Assembly: GCA_039105265.1 (NCBI GenBank)
Contig: JAPFFF010000036.1
Location: 1-64,000, forward strand
Direction: 5' to 3'
Length of the DNA stretch: 64,000 bases
Source of the DNA: Tritrichomonas musculus
Taxonomy: Eukaryota > Parabasalia > Tritrichomonadida > Tritrichomonadidae
Below are positions 1 to 10,356 of the stretch, piece after piece. A program made the position numbers and the translations under genes. Every line of letters starts with the position of its first letter. Position 1 is the stretch's first letter. The notes under the pieces are model-generated. The model worked only from the letters and a program-made list of their open reading frames with translations, searched no databases and was not told the DNA's origin.

Positions 1-2086
1 TCATCCATATAAATGTTTTAAAACAAAAACTAATATATTCATTAATTTAAATGACTATAAATAATTTTCAACCATTTGGAAGGCAACCATTTTTTAGAGC
101 AACTATTTTATTTACGGTTTTTACCAAAAAATTGGATAGACTTTCTTTTCCCCACTTTTACTAAAATTTCTATTCAATTATTTTTGAATAATTTTTAATC
201 GTCGTGGCCAGACATTTTCCATTTCCCTTCTCTCCTTATTGAACATATTGTCAGCCACACAATTCTATTTAAAAACAAGACACTACACATTTAATTGTTT
301 AAACGCATTGGAACGCAGAAACGATTGAAATACTCAATCTTAATTTTATATCAGAAACGATGATTGCTTTAGTGCATATAAACTTATATTAACAGACTAT
401 AGTTTTACAATCATGTATCTTTTTTATAATACTATTTCTAAATTTGATCACATAATGAACATATAAATTCACGAAAATATAATTATGTACTTGAGATCGC
501 CAATCTACTTTTACAATAGCAAGAAGAACAAATGAATTGATTTAACTAACTTCATAAGTAAACACATCTTTTTTCTAATTAGAACTTTCATATTTTTAAA
601 CTTATATATAAACCATTGAAAATAAAATAAATTGAATTATTTTTAATCGTAGATGGTCGGTTTAAAATAATACTTGCTCATTTTTATGGTTTCATATCAG
701 AGGCAACAGTCTTTAAGTTGCATTATTTCACCACTTAGAACAAATTTATGAATGAAGCTTTACTGCTAGCAGCGATATTTTCTAGAAAAAATGATTTTTT
801 TAAGATCATCTACCAAAATCCTTCACTTCTGTAAAAGGTTTTTCATTATCTAAACATCTAAGCAATACAGAAACTTACTTTCATATAAAATAATGGCATT
901 AAATGGAAATATTTCTCATTATTATGTTATTATTTTTATTTCCCTACGACATAATTCACTTATGCATTTTTATGCGAAATTTTATGATGCAATATATTAG
1001 TTAAAACACTAAATTTAAAATATTTGTTTTATATTTATATGTTAAAATTTTTAAAGTTTTTTTTTTAACTTTTTGAGAAAAAATTTTGGTAAAAGTGGGG
1101 AAGATTTGAGAGTAGTATTCAATTTTTATAAATTGAGGGAAAATTCTAGTAAAAGTGGGGAATTTTCGGTCTATCAAAAATTGAGAAAAATTTTTCTTTC
1201 GTATAATATAATTTCTTCTATTTTAGAGCATTTGAAATCGGCCAATATCTCCATTTAGATATTTTGATTATACTATTTGTATATAAAGTATAAAATTAAT
1301 TATCATTGAATATGCAATAAAGATATATAAATTATATTTTACGAATGTGAAATTATTTTTTCTAAATTATTCATGATTACCAGTGTTTATCAATTGATTT
1401 ATTTGATATCTATTTATCTCAGAAAAAAAAAAGCCTTCAATCAAATATATTTTTTTTTAATTTTTTATTAAATCATTAAAGACTATGAACAAGTATATAC
1501 ATATATCAATATTTGCTTTTTATAATGTATATATTGAATCATAACAAAAAAAAAAAAAATTAATTAAATAAATATATAGAGATTGTCAGGTAGGGAAATT
1601 GGCACAATTCTAAGTTCTATCAAAGAAAATTTCATTTAGTATGGACTTTCTAACATGCCTAAATACACTTAATAAGATACATGTAATAAATTCCCAATCT
1701 TTTTTTTTATTTCATTTGCAATAACAAAAAATACATTAATAGTACACATAATATAGTAATAAAAGTGGTAGTTGTTCATTTAAAATTTTATTATATGCAT
1801 TTATATTTTTAAAAAAATTATCATATGTTGAGAAAAATTAGTTTGACATTCAACTTTTTGAGAGTGCTGCCCCAAAAGAATTTCGTTGCAGCTACTCTTA
1901 ATTTTTTTAACCCTTTACTAATAGAATATATATAATAATTTTTAAATTGATAAAAAAGTTTTTTAATTTTTAGATATTTGATGAGATATTTATGTTTGCA
2001 TAATTTCAAAAAGAAAAAAAAAAAAAAAAAAAAAAAGGCAAAATTTTAATTTTCTTTAGAAAAGGCAAAGAAAAATAAAATTTTAT
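1..2086. other. AT-rich spacer without a recognised gene
   Basis: I see no protein family in this stretch; the short open frames at about 1073-1258 and 1821-2009 are low-complexity. The only structure is an imperfect inverted repeat (124-180 against 1131-1190, listed separately), homopolymer runs, and a poly(A) tract of 27 at about 2011-2037, roughly 50 bp before the helicase gene. Confidence 0.6.
124..1190. repeat. Imperfect inverted repeat, possible decayed transposon or MITE ends
   Basis: The reverse complement of 124-180 resembles 1131-1190. Both contain TAGTAAAAGTGGGG, followed nine bases later by TCTATC. A further direct copy of GGTAAAAGTGGGG lies at 1088-1100. The arrangement suggests terminal or subterminal repeats of an old element of about 1.07 kb. 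No transposase is visible and I cannot define a target duplication. Confidence 0.35.
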
Positions 2087-2089
2087 TTG

Positions 2090-3619
2090 ATGTCCAAAAA
2101 AAGCATTGAAGGCTCAAAAAAAGAAGTTAATAATAAAATTGTTGTTTCTAATGGGACAAAATTAAAACAAGTTATTCAAAACGAGAACATAGAAACAATA
2201 CGTGAAGATAAAATAATTGCATTTTACTCTTCCAAAACTTTCAAAGATATTATTACTGGACCAAAAGCTCAGCCTATACTTAGATCACTTCGTGAGATGA
2301 ATTTTTCTCGTCCATCAACAATTCAAGAAAAATCAATCACTATATTAAATGATGAAAAAAAAGATTTAATAGCCCAATCACAAAATGGGACAGGCAAAAC
2401 AGTTGCATTTATAGTTCCAATGCTTCTTCATGTCAATCCTCAAATTCAATCACCGCAAATAATATGTATCTGTCCAACAAGAGAACTTGTTATGCAGAAT
2501 TATGATGTCTTTTCAAAATTAAATTCTCATTTAAATTTCACATCGGGAATTTGTTTAAAGGACCATGACCATCCATCCAAAAATTCGCAAATATTATTTG
2601 GTACAGCCGCATCAATTGTTTTCCAAATCAATTCAAAAGTCATTACTGATCTTTCGAAAATTAATTTCATAGTTTTTGATGAAGCAGATGCAATTTTATC
2701 CAAATCATCTGCACATATCAAACATGTAAACGCACTGATAGAAAAAGTTCCGAACGATGTTCAGTATGCCTACTTTTCAGCAACATTTAGTAATGCATCT
2801 CTTGAGTTAATCAAGAAAACAAGTCCGAATGCGATTTCAATTCGATTGAAACAGAAAGAAGAATGCCCACCATCAATTCAGCACTGGTATACTGTTGTCA
2901 CTGATAAATCGGAAGGAATGAACGTAGTTGTAGAGCTTGTTAAAAATGTTAGAAGAGGAAAAACGTTAATTTTTATAAGAAACAAAAAAAAGATCGATTT
3001 TTTATGCGACTTTTTGAAAGCAAACAAAATTCAATGCGAAAAATTTTCCTCTGAATTATCAAAAGATGTATGTGAAAATGCTTTCAACGCCTTCAAAAGT
3101 AACAAGGTCAACGTTCTGGTGACAACGGACATGCTATCGCGTGGAATTGACATTCCTAATATTTCGATTGTAATTAATTTTCAAGTTCCTACAAAACCTA
3201 CGATATCTTTCTCAAAGCAGGCTAAAGGTAAAGGTAAGAAAAAAAATGACAAGAAAAACCTCCCCGATATAGATACTTACTTGCATCGTGCTGGAAGAGT
3301 CGGACGATTTGGTAGATTTGGAATCTGTTTCACAGTTGCATTTGACAATCAGAATGAACCAGAAAGAGAAGACGTGGTTCTCAAGAGATTCTGCAACAAT
3401 TTTCATTTAGATGTCCCTCTACATTTTGTCGAAAAAGAGGATGTCTTCGGCCTATCTGAAAAAAGCATTGAAAACGATGATGCCCAAATTAACGATGAGG
3501 TGGTTAGCATCGAGAGTGATGAATTCGAATACGATGACGATGACGAAGAAATTGTTGTGAATAATGAAAATGATGATGACGATGATAACGACGACGATTA
3601 TGATGACAATTTTGACTAA
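2090..3619 (+). CDS. DEAD-box RNA helicase, Dbp5/DDX19-like
   Basis: A 509-aa superfamily 2 RNA helicase with the motifs in order: Walker A AQSQNGTGKT (about residues 95-104), PTREL (129-133), DEAD (197-200), SAT (230-232), an SRGID segment (350-354) and HRAGRVGRFG (399-408). The AQSQ-GTGKT form, the short N-terminal extension and the HRAGRVGRFGRFG ending favour the Dbp5/DDX19 branch, which remodels mRNPs at the nuclear pore; this assignment is family inference. Two oddities are a lysine-rich insertion of about 25 residues just before motif VI (residues 368-392) and an Asp/Glu/Asn-rich C-terminal tail from about 475. I chose the ATG at 2090, which follows an in-frame TTG. An eIF4A-like or other DEAD helicase is the alternative. 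Confidence 0.93.
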   Translation: MSKKSIEGSKKEVNNKIVVSNGTKLKQVIQNENIETIREDKIIAFYSSKTFKDIITGPKAQPILRSLREMNFSRPSTIQEKSITILNDEKKDLIAQSQNGTGKTVAFIVPMLLHVNPQIQSPQIICICPTRELVMQNYDVFSKLNSHLNFTSGICLKDHDHPSKNSQILFGTAASIVFQINSKVITDLSKINFIVFDEADAILSKSSAHIKHVNALIEKVPNDVQYAYFSATFSNASLELIKKTSPNAISIRLKQKEECPPSIQHWYTVVTDKSEGMNVVVELVKNVRRGKTLIFIRNKKKIDFLCDFLKANKIQCEKFSSELSKDVCENAFNAFKSNKVNVLVTTDMLSRGIDIPNISIVINFQVPTKPTISFSKQAKGKGKKKNDKKNLPDIDTYLHRAGRVGRFGRFGICFTVAFDNQNEPEREDVVLKRFCNNFHLDVPLHFVEKEDVFGLSEKSIENDDAQINDEVVSIESDEFEYDDDDEEIVVNNENDDDDDNDDDYDDNFD

Positions 3620-4028
3620 TTGCAAATAAAATTAATTTTTCTTCATATTTCTGTTATTCAAATGTTTTTGACTTATTGTTTTTTATTAATATTATTACAT
3701 ATTTGTTAAATGATTAAATAAATCATATTTCTTTTTTGAGATATACAACAAAACCAACCATTTACGATTACATCATTGTAAATCTTACACCTGATTATAT
3801 TGATGATATCATTCTTTCAATTTCATAAAAGATTTGAATTGATTTTTATTCTTTATTCTTTATTTTCTCAATTTTGTAAGAAATAAAAAATATAAACATT
3901 TCAATAAGTTTTTATTTTATATTTTTGAATGATTATTTCAAAAATAAAATTGTCAAATATTGAATATGTGATTTAATTTATTTATGAATGAAAATAATAT
4001 CATTTTTATTTTAATCAATCAGTAAAAA
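3620..4028. other. Intergenic spacer containing the start of the 0.9-kb duplication
   Basis: AT-rich and without a gene. From about 3793 it is copied at 8581, so the duplicated block includes the upstream flank of the 187-aa gene. The sequence TCAGTAAAAA lies directly before the ATG in both copies. Confidence 0.6.
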
Positions 4029-4693
4029 ATGTTGAATTTAAAGATCCAAATGGAATCAATCAATCTTTCAAGAGATATTGTGAATGAGAATGACACGATT
4101 CGTGTTAGTATTACAACCCTTCCAGACGGCCAAAAACAAGCACAAACATTTGAAGCCAAAGAAATGAAAACATCAGGACCAACATTCAAAATTCAAATGA
4201 ATGATCAAACAGAAAAAGTTGTTATTGTATTTCGAAAGCAGAACATTTTTGGCCCCGACCACATTATTGCATCAACTACATTGAACTCGAAAGATATTCG
4301 AATATTCAACGAAATGATGAGCAATGAACATCATAAGATATCGATTTATGAACCACTTCAAAATTACAACAATAAAAACAACAACAAAAGCAACAGTAAA
4401 AACAACAACAACAAAATATTTCATAACAAGAATCGACGAATTGTTGGAACGATGGAAGTTGAATTTACATTACGAGAAGAATTTCAACGTCAACGAATGA
4501 AGACAAGTGCATTCTCGAGAATTGATCCAATCATGTATAATCAAAGTCAAGGAAATACAGATTTCCTTTTCCAAGATCCAATTTCTAACTAATTTTTTAT
4601 TTTGTTTATATGTTATATGTTATATATTATATATAATACTATAATAATAAAACATAGAATCTGCATCAATTATCATTTTCTTATTTCTTTATT
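3793..4693 (+). repeat. Direct duplication, copy 1 (copy 2 at 8581-9504)
   Basis: About 0.9 kb including 236 bp of upstream flank, the 187-aa gene and about 100 bp downstream. It recurs in the same orientation 4.8 kb away. Coding parts are nearly identical; the flanks differ by small changes, including an expanded TTTATTCTTTATT tract in copy 2. Confidence 0.9.
4029..4592 (+). CDS. Conserved protein of 187 aa, possibly C2-like (copy 1)
   Basis: Begins at an ATG and encodes 187 aa. Residues 1-95 look like a beta-rich domain: alternating hydrophobic strands, then FRKQNIFGPDHIIASTTL, reminiscent of the late strands of a C2 domain. That resemblance is weak and by eye only. Residues about 113-133 form an Asn/Lys-rich low-complexity linker, followed by a short strand-like segment (GTMEVEFTL) and a polar tail. 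No signal peptide or membrane segment is seen. A paralogue at 8847-9410 differs at only two residues, so the duplication is recent. The function is unknown. Confidence 0.7.
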   Translation: MLNLKIQMESINLSRDIVNENDTIRVSITTLPDGQKQAQTFEAKEMKTSGPTFKIQMNDQTEKVVIVFRKQNIFGPDHIIASTTLNSKDIRIFNEMMSNEHHKISIYEPLQNYNNKNNNKSNSKNNNNKIFHNKNRRIVGTMEVEFTLREEFQRQRMKTSAFSRIDPIMYNQSQGNTDFLFQDPISN

Positions 4694-4732
4694 AATCACT
4701 AAAATCAGAAATGAAAATAATCATTGATTCAT

Positions 4733-5218
4733 ATGAAAAATTTAAATTATTGTTTTTATGATATTAATCCAAAATTTCCAAAGCATTTGAAAGTGCTTTT
4801 CTCTCTGAAAACGGAAAAAAATTCAGAACGGAAAAAAGTTAGCATCACTAAGTTAAAATTTTCCAAACATAGAAAAATTGAAATTTCTTTGTTTCATTTC
4901 ACTTCACTAATATTCTTGTTCAACTGGATGAGCCAGCAACTAAAACTTCCCCTAAAAGAAGATATGGAAATAATTTCACTCCCAAATGAATTTAATCAAG
5001 GCAGAGATTCAAATGAATCTGATAATTCTGAAATAAATGAAATCTCATTCTCTTCGTTATTTGATTTATTTAAATATTCAAAAACAATTTGCAAAAATGA
5101 TATTATCCAAAATTTGGTCAGCAATTGTACAAATCAACTTGAGTTGCTGAAAAGATCACACAATATTAAAAATGAAAACATAAATATTTTTTTCAGATTA
5201 CTTAAGGTGGTTTTATGA
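4733..5218 (+). CDS. Unrecognised ORF, 161 aa
   Basis: Open from an ATG at 4733, with an in-frame TTG just upstream. The protein is Asn/Ser/Lys-rich with a hydrophobic stretch (FHFTSLIFLFNW) and a segment SLFDLFKYSKTICKND that faintly recalls the N-terminal half of trichomonad BTB-like domains. It lies between the duplicated copies and upstream of a BTB/BACK gene that lacks its own N-terminus, so it could be a detached remnant of such a gene. Codon use is not distinctive. It may not be expressed. Confidence 0.3.
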   Translation: MKNLNYCFYDINPKFPKHLKVLFSLKTEKNSERKKVSITKLKFSKHRKIEISLFHFTSLIFLFNWMSQQLKLPLKEDMEIISLPNEFNQGRDSNESDNSEINEISFSSLFDLFKYSKTICKNDIIQNLVSNCTNQLELLKRSHNIKNENINIFFRLLKVVL

Positions 5219-6371
5219 AAAATAAATTCCCTAAAAAACTTTACTCATTCCTTTTCAATTAAAAAACAAACTTGATATATATCAACAAAACAATAAGGAA
5301 AATAAATAACTAATGATAAAGACTATTATTCCTTTTCTATGATTTTTACATGAAATTATAAATTTTTGTTAATTAGCTAACATTTATTAAAACAAAATAT
5401 AAAAATCAAATAAAGAGAACTTATGCATCAATAAAATATCAGCAATTTTAAAAATCATCATTTATATTGATATAATATTTTTATAATATGCAAATTCATT
5501 CATCAAATATATTTAAAAATTCACTATAATTACTTGTATTCCGTGTAAAATAAATTAACAGAAGTACTTCTGGAATCATTGTTTTTTTATGGCAAATGCA
5601 AATATTTAGAAATTTTTTTACTTTTTCAAGTAAAAAGAAAAAGGAAAAACTTAAATTGTTAATTTAACGGTACCAATCAATGGAGTTTTACAAAAACTCT
5701 TGCTATTTAATCTTTAAATTTTAATAAAAACGAAATTGTATATATTAAAATTTTGTAATTAATCGATATTTTCAAACTTGGTTAATTGAATAGTAAGTTT
5801 TATTTGATTTTACTCTAAAATATATTATTAAAATTTAAATTTAAAAGCCACATATTGAGATAAAATTTTCAAAGTCTAATTCGACAATCAGTGAAAAGAT
5901 TGAGAGAAAACAAAATAATGATATATTATCTCGGAGGATAAGTTTAGAGATTGTCAGGCCCTAATTTTTTATTTAGGTCTTTAATAAAAATATAAAAAAA
6001 TTAAATTTCCAATTTTTGATTTTACCTTGAGTTAGAGGCGCGACATCATTAGAATATTAGAATTGATGATGGGTTTCCTAAGACCAAATTTTTATAAGTT
6101 TGATATTCGACGAAAAATTAACGAACGAAAATGAACTTTTTTTTTGGTGACCAGTAAAAAAAAAAGATATTCTTCAATTGCATTCAAATTTTGAAGCGGC
6201 AGGTCACAAATTGAATGCATAAGGTCAAATCAAAAAATAAAAATATTGCGAAATCTACTGAATTGTATCATACATATATCTTTTATTTATCATTTATTTT
6301 ATTTACTATTTATATAAATATACTCAATTTTTAATGAAAATATCTGAAAATGGACAAACGAGGGTTCGTAA
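5219..6371. other. AT-rich spacer, no gene seen
   Basis: No open frame of note. It holds a small hairpin (TGCATTCAA at 6180-6188 against TTGAATGCA at about 6212-6220) and the 13-mer AGAGATTGTCAGG near 5945, which also occurs near 1578. In-frame stops directly before 6372 mark where the truncated BTB gene begins. Confidence 0.5.
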
Positions 6372-7817
6372 AACTCCCTTAAAAATGAAAAGATTGAAAT
6401 TTCAAATGAACAATTTTGTGATCTTTATATACTTTCTGAATTTTTCCAAGTTGATCAATTAATTCACATACTGAAAGAATATTTTAAACGACACATCAAA
6501 GATGTTGATTTAGTCATCGATTTCCTCATCAACCAAATATCAACACAAAATAATGATGATATCACGAGTTGTGAATTTTATAAAGAGATAGAAGAAAGTT
6601 TGAGCTCTAAAATAGAGGAATGTTTTATCAATCCAAATTTCGGGAAACTTCCATCTTCAATAATCTATCGAATCATTGAAAGAAGTGACAAGAATCAAAT
6701 ATCGAGTGACATTTTGTATGATTTTATCAGTAAAAATATAAATGAAAAGTTTATATTGCTTCATTTCCTCAATATTCGAAATTTATCAGAAGATAGATTG
6801 AATAGTTTATACGAACTTTTTGATAATTATAAAAATACAGAAATGAATTTCATCATAAACTATTTACCTGTGGATCTAAAATATATAAAAGAATTAAGAG
6901 ATGACAATATAAGAATCATTGAACAGAATCATCAACTTCAGATTCAATTAAATGATAAAACTGCAAATATCGAACAACTCCAGCCTCAAAATGACAATCT
7001 TCAAAGTCAATTAGATGATATTATGAAGAATTTGGAGCAACTCCAGTCACAAAATAACGATCTTCAAAATCGTCTCCGAGAAGTTGAACAAGAAAGAGAC
7101 AGTTTGAAAGCAAATGAAAAAGCATTTTCAGATAGAATTCATTCTATTCTTCCACAAGAAGATGATAATGATATAGTCAGCATTGTTCAACGTGACGTTA
7201 ATTTGAGTGACAATATTCGGAATATTTTGAAGGACTGTCCATCAGATGATAATATAATTTGTTGTGTCGACAAAGATACAAAACTCTCATGTGCAATTCG
7301 AGGATTCTTCCAGAGTGGCGATGATCCATGGATCAAGAATCAAATTATTGATGATCACAATCTAATTCCACAACTCAACAATCATCTCAACAAACTAGAA
7401 AAAGAAAAGAACGATCAAATGATGATATCAGATGAATTAAAGACAAATCATCAAAACTTACAAAGTGAACACAACAATTTGAAAGAAGACTATCAAAATC
7501 TCCAATTACAAGTGCGACAGATTGAACAAGAAAGAGATGAACAAATTACACTCAAGAATGAATTAGAAAATAAACTGCAAAGTCAAAGAGAAGAATTACT
7601 CGCCTATATGAACGAAGCAATGTTTCAGGAAAGAAAAGAAGCTCTTGATTTTTTCATTTCACAAATTTCAGAAATTGATGAAATCATTGCATCAGGAAAA
7701 ACAGTTTTACACATTGGCTGCGAACTTGGTAAAGTAAAACTTGTTAAATATCTTTTATCAAACACTTACATCGATATTAATTTGAAAGACATTCATATCT
7801 TTATTTTATTCAATTAG
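6372..7817 (+). pseudogene. BTB(partial)-BACK-coiled-coil-ankyrin protein, 5'-truncated
   Basis: The reading frame is open from 6372 but has no ATG for well over 100 codons. It begins inside a BTB-like domain (EISNEQFCDLYILSEFFQVDQL at about 6402-6470). A helical BACK-like region runs to about residue 245 of the open frame, followed by two Gln/Asn/Glu-rich coiled coils with LQSQN-type heptads, and one C-terminal ankyrin repeat (KTVLHIGCELGKVKLVKYLL). The BTB-BACK-coil-ankyrin order is typical of large trichomonad families and implies a cytoplasmic scaffold or adaptor. The missing BTB start and the stop immediately after one ankyrin repeat, with more repeats downstream at 7878 and 8265, suggest a decayed gene or unrecognised splicing. 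Confidence 0.7.
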
Positions 7818-7877
7818 AATAAATGTTTTTTGATAATGTTCTGAAATATAAATTCATGGAATTTATTAATGATTCAT

Positions 7878-8029
7878 AAAACAGCATTACATATAGCAGT
7901 TGAAAAAGGAAATGCTGAAATTGTTAAAATTTTATTATCAAATGAAGAACTTGATATTAATGCAATGTACATTTTAATAACGAATATTTATAAGATTGAA
8001 ACCAAATATTTCAATTATGTTCATTGTTA
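7878..8029 (+). pseudogene. Isolated ankyrin repeat
   Basis: Encodes one repeat beginning KTALHIAVEKGNAEIVKILL and ending ELDIN, then a short tail and a stop. It is flanked by AT-rich spacer rather than other repeats, 60 bp after the stop of the BTB-ankyrin gene and on the same strand. It is either a relic of that gene's ankyrin array or one exon of it. There is no start codon. Confidence 0.6.
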
Positions 8030-8238
8030 AATATTTTGATGAGATTGAAACAAAATATTTCAATGACATTGATTAAAATATATTTAAATTACATTAAAAA
8101 TCAAAAGTTAAAATTGTATTTAAAAATCAAATATTAGAATAACATTTCAAATTAAACATTTCAATAAAATTCAAGATCAATGAATTTAATTATATTTAAA
8201 ATAAAATATATCAATTATATTCAAAATAAAATATTTCA

Positions 8239-8427
8239 ATGAAATTCATTATATGTTTTAATAGAACAGCATTACATATGGCAGTTGAGAGAAAAAATGT
8301 TGAAATTATTAAACTTTTATTATCAAATCCAAATATTGATATTAGCGTTGAAAATGAAATTTATTATTTTTATAGTTTTAAAGTTTTTTTGATGAATTTT
8401 ATGATTTTTATTAACATATTTTTATGA
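8239..8427 (+). pseudogene. Isolated ankyrin repeat
   Basis: A 62-codon frame with an ATG at 8239. The core RTALHMAVERKNVEIIKLLL followed by NIDIS is a canonical trichomonad ankyrin repeat, then a Phe/Ile-rich tail closes it. It lies 235 bp beyond the previous lone repeat. The spacer is made of repeated AATATTTCAATGA-like units, similar to the spacer at 25289-25385. It most likely belonged to the gene ending at 7817. Confidence 0.55.
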
Positions 8428-8580
8428 AAAAAGCCGATTGAATTGACAACAAATCAAAATATAATAAACATTTTTAAAAGTAAAAATTCTATTAAATTGA
8501 ATAAATAAAACTTGAAAATGCTTGTAATTTAAATCATTTAATTGATTTTTCCATTTCTATTCTAATAAAGATTCATTTAT

Positions 8581-9504
8581 GATTATATTGATGATATCAT
8601 TCTTTCAATTTCATAAAATAATTGAGTTGATTTTTATTCTTTATTCTTTATTTTTCTTTATTATTCTTTATTTTTCTTTATTTTCTCAATTTTGTAAGAA
8701 ATAAAAAATATAAACATTTCAATAAGTTTTTATTTTATATTTTTGAGTGATTATTTCAAAAATAAAATTGTCAAATATTGAATATGTGATTTAATTTATT
8801 TATGAAAGAAAATAATATCATTTTTATTTTAATCCATCAGTAAAAAATGTTGAATTTAAAGATCCAAATGGAATCAATCAATCTTTCAAGAGATGTTGTG
8901 AATGAGAATGACACGATTCGTGTTAGTATTACAACCCTTCCAGACGGCCAAAAACAAGCACAAACATTTGAAGCCAAAGAAATGAAAACATCAGGACCAA
9001 CATTCAAAATTCAAATGAATGATCAAACAGAAAAAGTTGTTATTGTATTTCGAAAGCAGAACATTTTTGGCCCCGACCACATTATTGCATCAACTACATT
9101 GAACTCGAAAGATATTCGAATATTCAACGAAATGATGAACAATGAACATCATAAGATATCGATTTATGAACCACTTCAAAATTACAACAATAAAAACAAC
9201 AACAAAAGCAACAGTAAAAACAACAACAACAAAATATTTCATAACAAGAATCGACGAATTGTTGGAACGATGGAAGTTGAATTTACATTACGAGAAGAAT
9301 TTCAACGTCAACGAATGAAGACAAGTGCATTCTCAAGAATTGATCCAATCATGTATAATCAAAGTCAAGGAAATACAGATTTCCTTTTCCAAGATCCAAT
9401 TTCTAACTAATTTTTTATTTTGTTTATATGTTTTCTGTTATATATAATACTATAATAATAAAACATAGAATCTGCATCAATTATCATTTTCTTATTTCTT
9501 TATT
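8581..9504 (+). repeat. Direct duplication, copy 2 (copy 1 at 3793-4693)
   Basis: Same block as 3793-4693, slightly longer because of an expanded TTTATTCTTTATTTTTC tract at about 8633-8685. The similarity ends abruptly at TTATTTCTTTATT at the right edge of both copies. Confidence 0.9.
8847..9410 (+). CDS. Conserved protein of 187 aa, possibly C2-like (copy 2)
   Basis: Paralogue of the gene at 4029-4592, differing by Ile to Val near residue 17 and Ser to Asn near residue 98. Same start context, same Asn/Lys-rich linker and same C-terminus. The near identity of coding sequence with small flank changes points to recent segmental duplication. Function is unknown; a C2-like beta-sandwich is only a visual suggestion. 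Confidence 0.7.
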   Translation: MLNLKIQMESINLSRDVVNENDTIRVSITTLPDGQKQAQTFEAKEMKTSGPTFKIQMNDQTEKVVIVFRKQNIFGPDHIIASTTLNSKDIRIFNEMMNNEHHKISIYEPLQNYNNKNNNKSNSKNNNNKIFHNKNRRIVGTMEVEFTLREEFQRQRMKTSAFSRIDPIMYNQSQGNTDFLFQDPISN

Positions 9505-10356
9505 TGGTAAACAGACTTAGATTTCGAATATCAAAAGCTTAATGCTATCATATTTTTAATTGATACATTGTATTAAAGATTCCATAAAAAAGAGAAAACC
9601 ATATAATAAAATATTGCAAAATAAATCAAATGTAGCAAAAAGTTTAGCTGTTCAAAATAAAAAGCATGCAAATAATTATGCATTTCATATATCTCAATCA
9701 ATAAATGCAGAATGAATAAAAATTTAATATTCATTAAATTATATCACTTATTAGAGTGATAGATATTCATATATAAAACTTCTATAACAAATCTTTAGAG
9801 AATTTTTGATTTAAAAATAAGTTTTTAAAAACTTTTTCAGAGATACAGAATGTTTTAAAATGTAAATTTTCCAAAATTACTGGAGCAATTTTTAAATCAA
9901 AACATGAATTTATAAATTATAACAGATATAAAATTAATAAAATATATTAATGATACAATTATTTCAGCAAATAAATTTAATACAATCCAAAATAGGATTA
10001 AAATGAACGTTTATTTAACTTATTTTTCAAATTAAACACAAATATCTGGGAAATTTTAATATTTATTGATATAATTATAATTTATATAACAATAAAATAA
10101 TAATAAAATATATATTTATCAAAAATGTAAAAATTACTATTTTCAAAGAAATGGAAAATCAAAGAAATGAAATGGAAAATCAAAGAAATGAAATGGAAGC
10201 TAAATCCCCTTCATTTTCAGGCATTCTTCTTTCTGTTTCAAATAGTTCAGTTTATAATTTAATTTTCAGGCTGTAAATTGAAAATTTAAACTTAGCAACA
10301 GCAATTTAAAAAGGTATATTTTTATGAAATAAATAAATAAATAAATATAAAAAACA
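9505..10356. other. Intergenic spacer with a short tandem repeat
   Basis: AT-rich with no gene. At about 10149-10200 a 21-bp unit (AAATGGAAAATCAAAGAAATG) is repeated about 2.5 times. The remainder is mononucleotide- and TAAA-rich sequence downstream of the coiled-coil gene. Confidence 0.5.
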
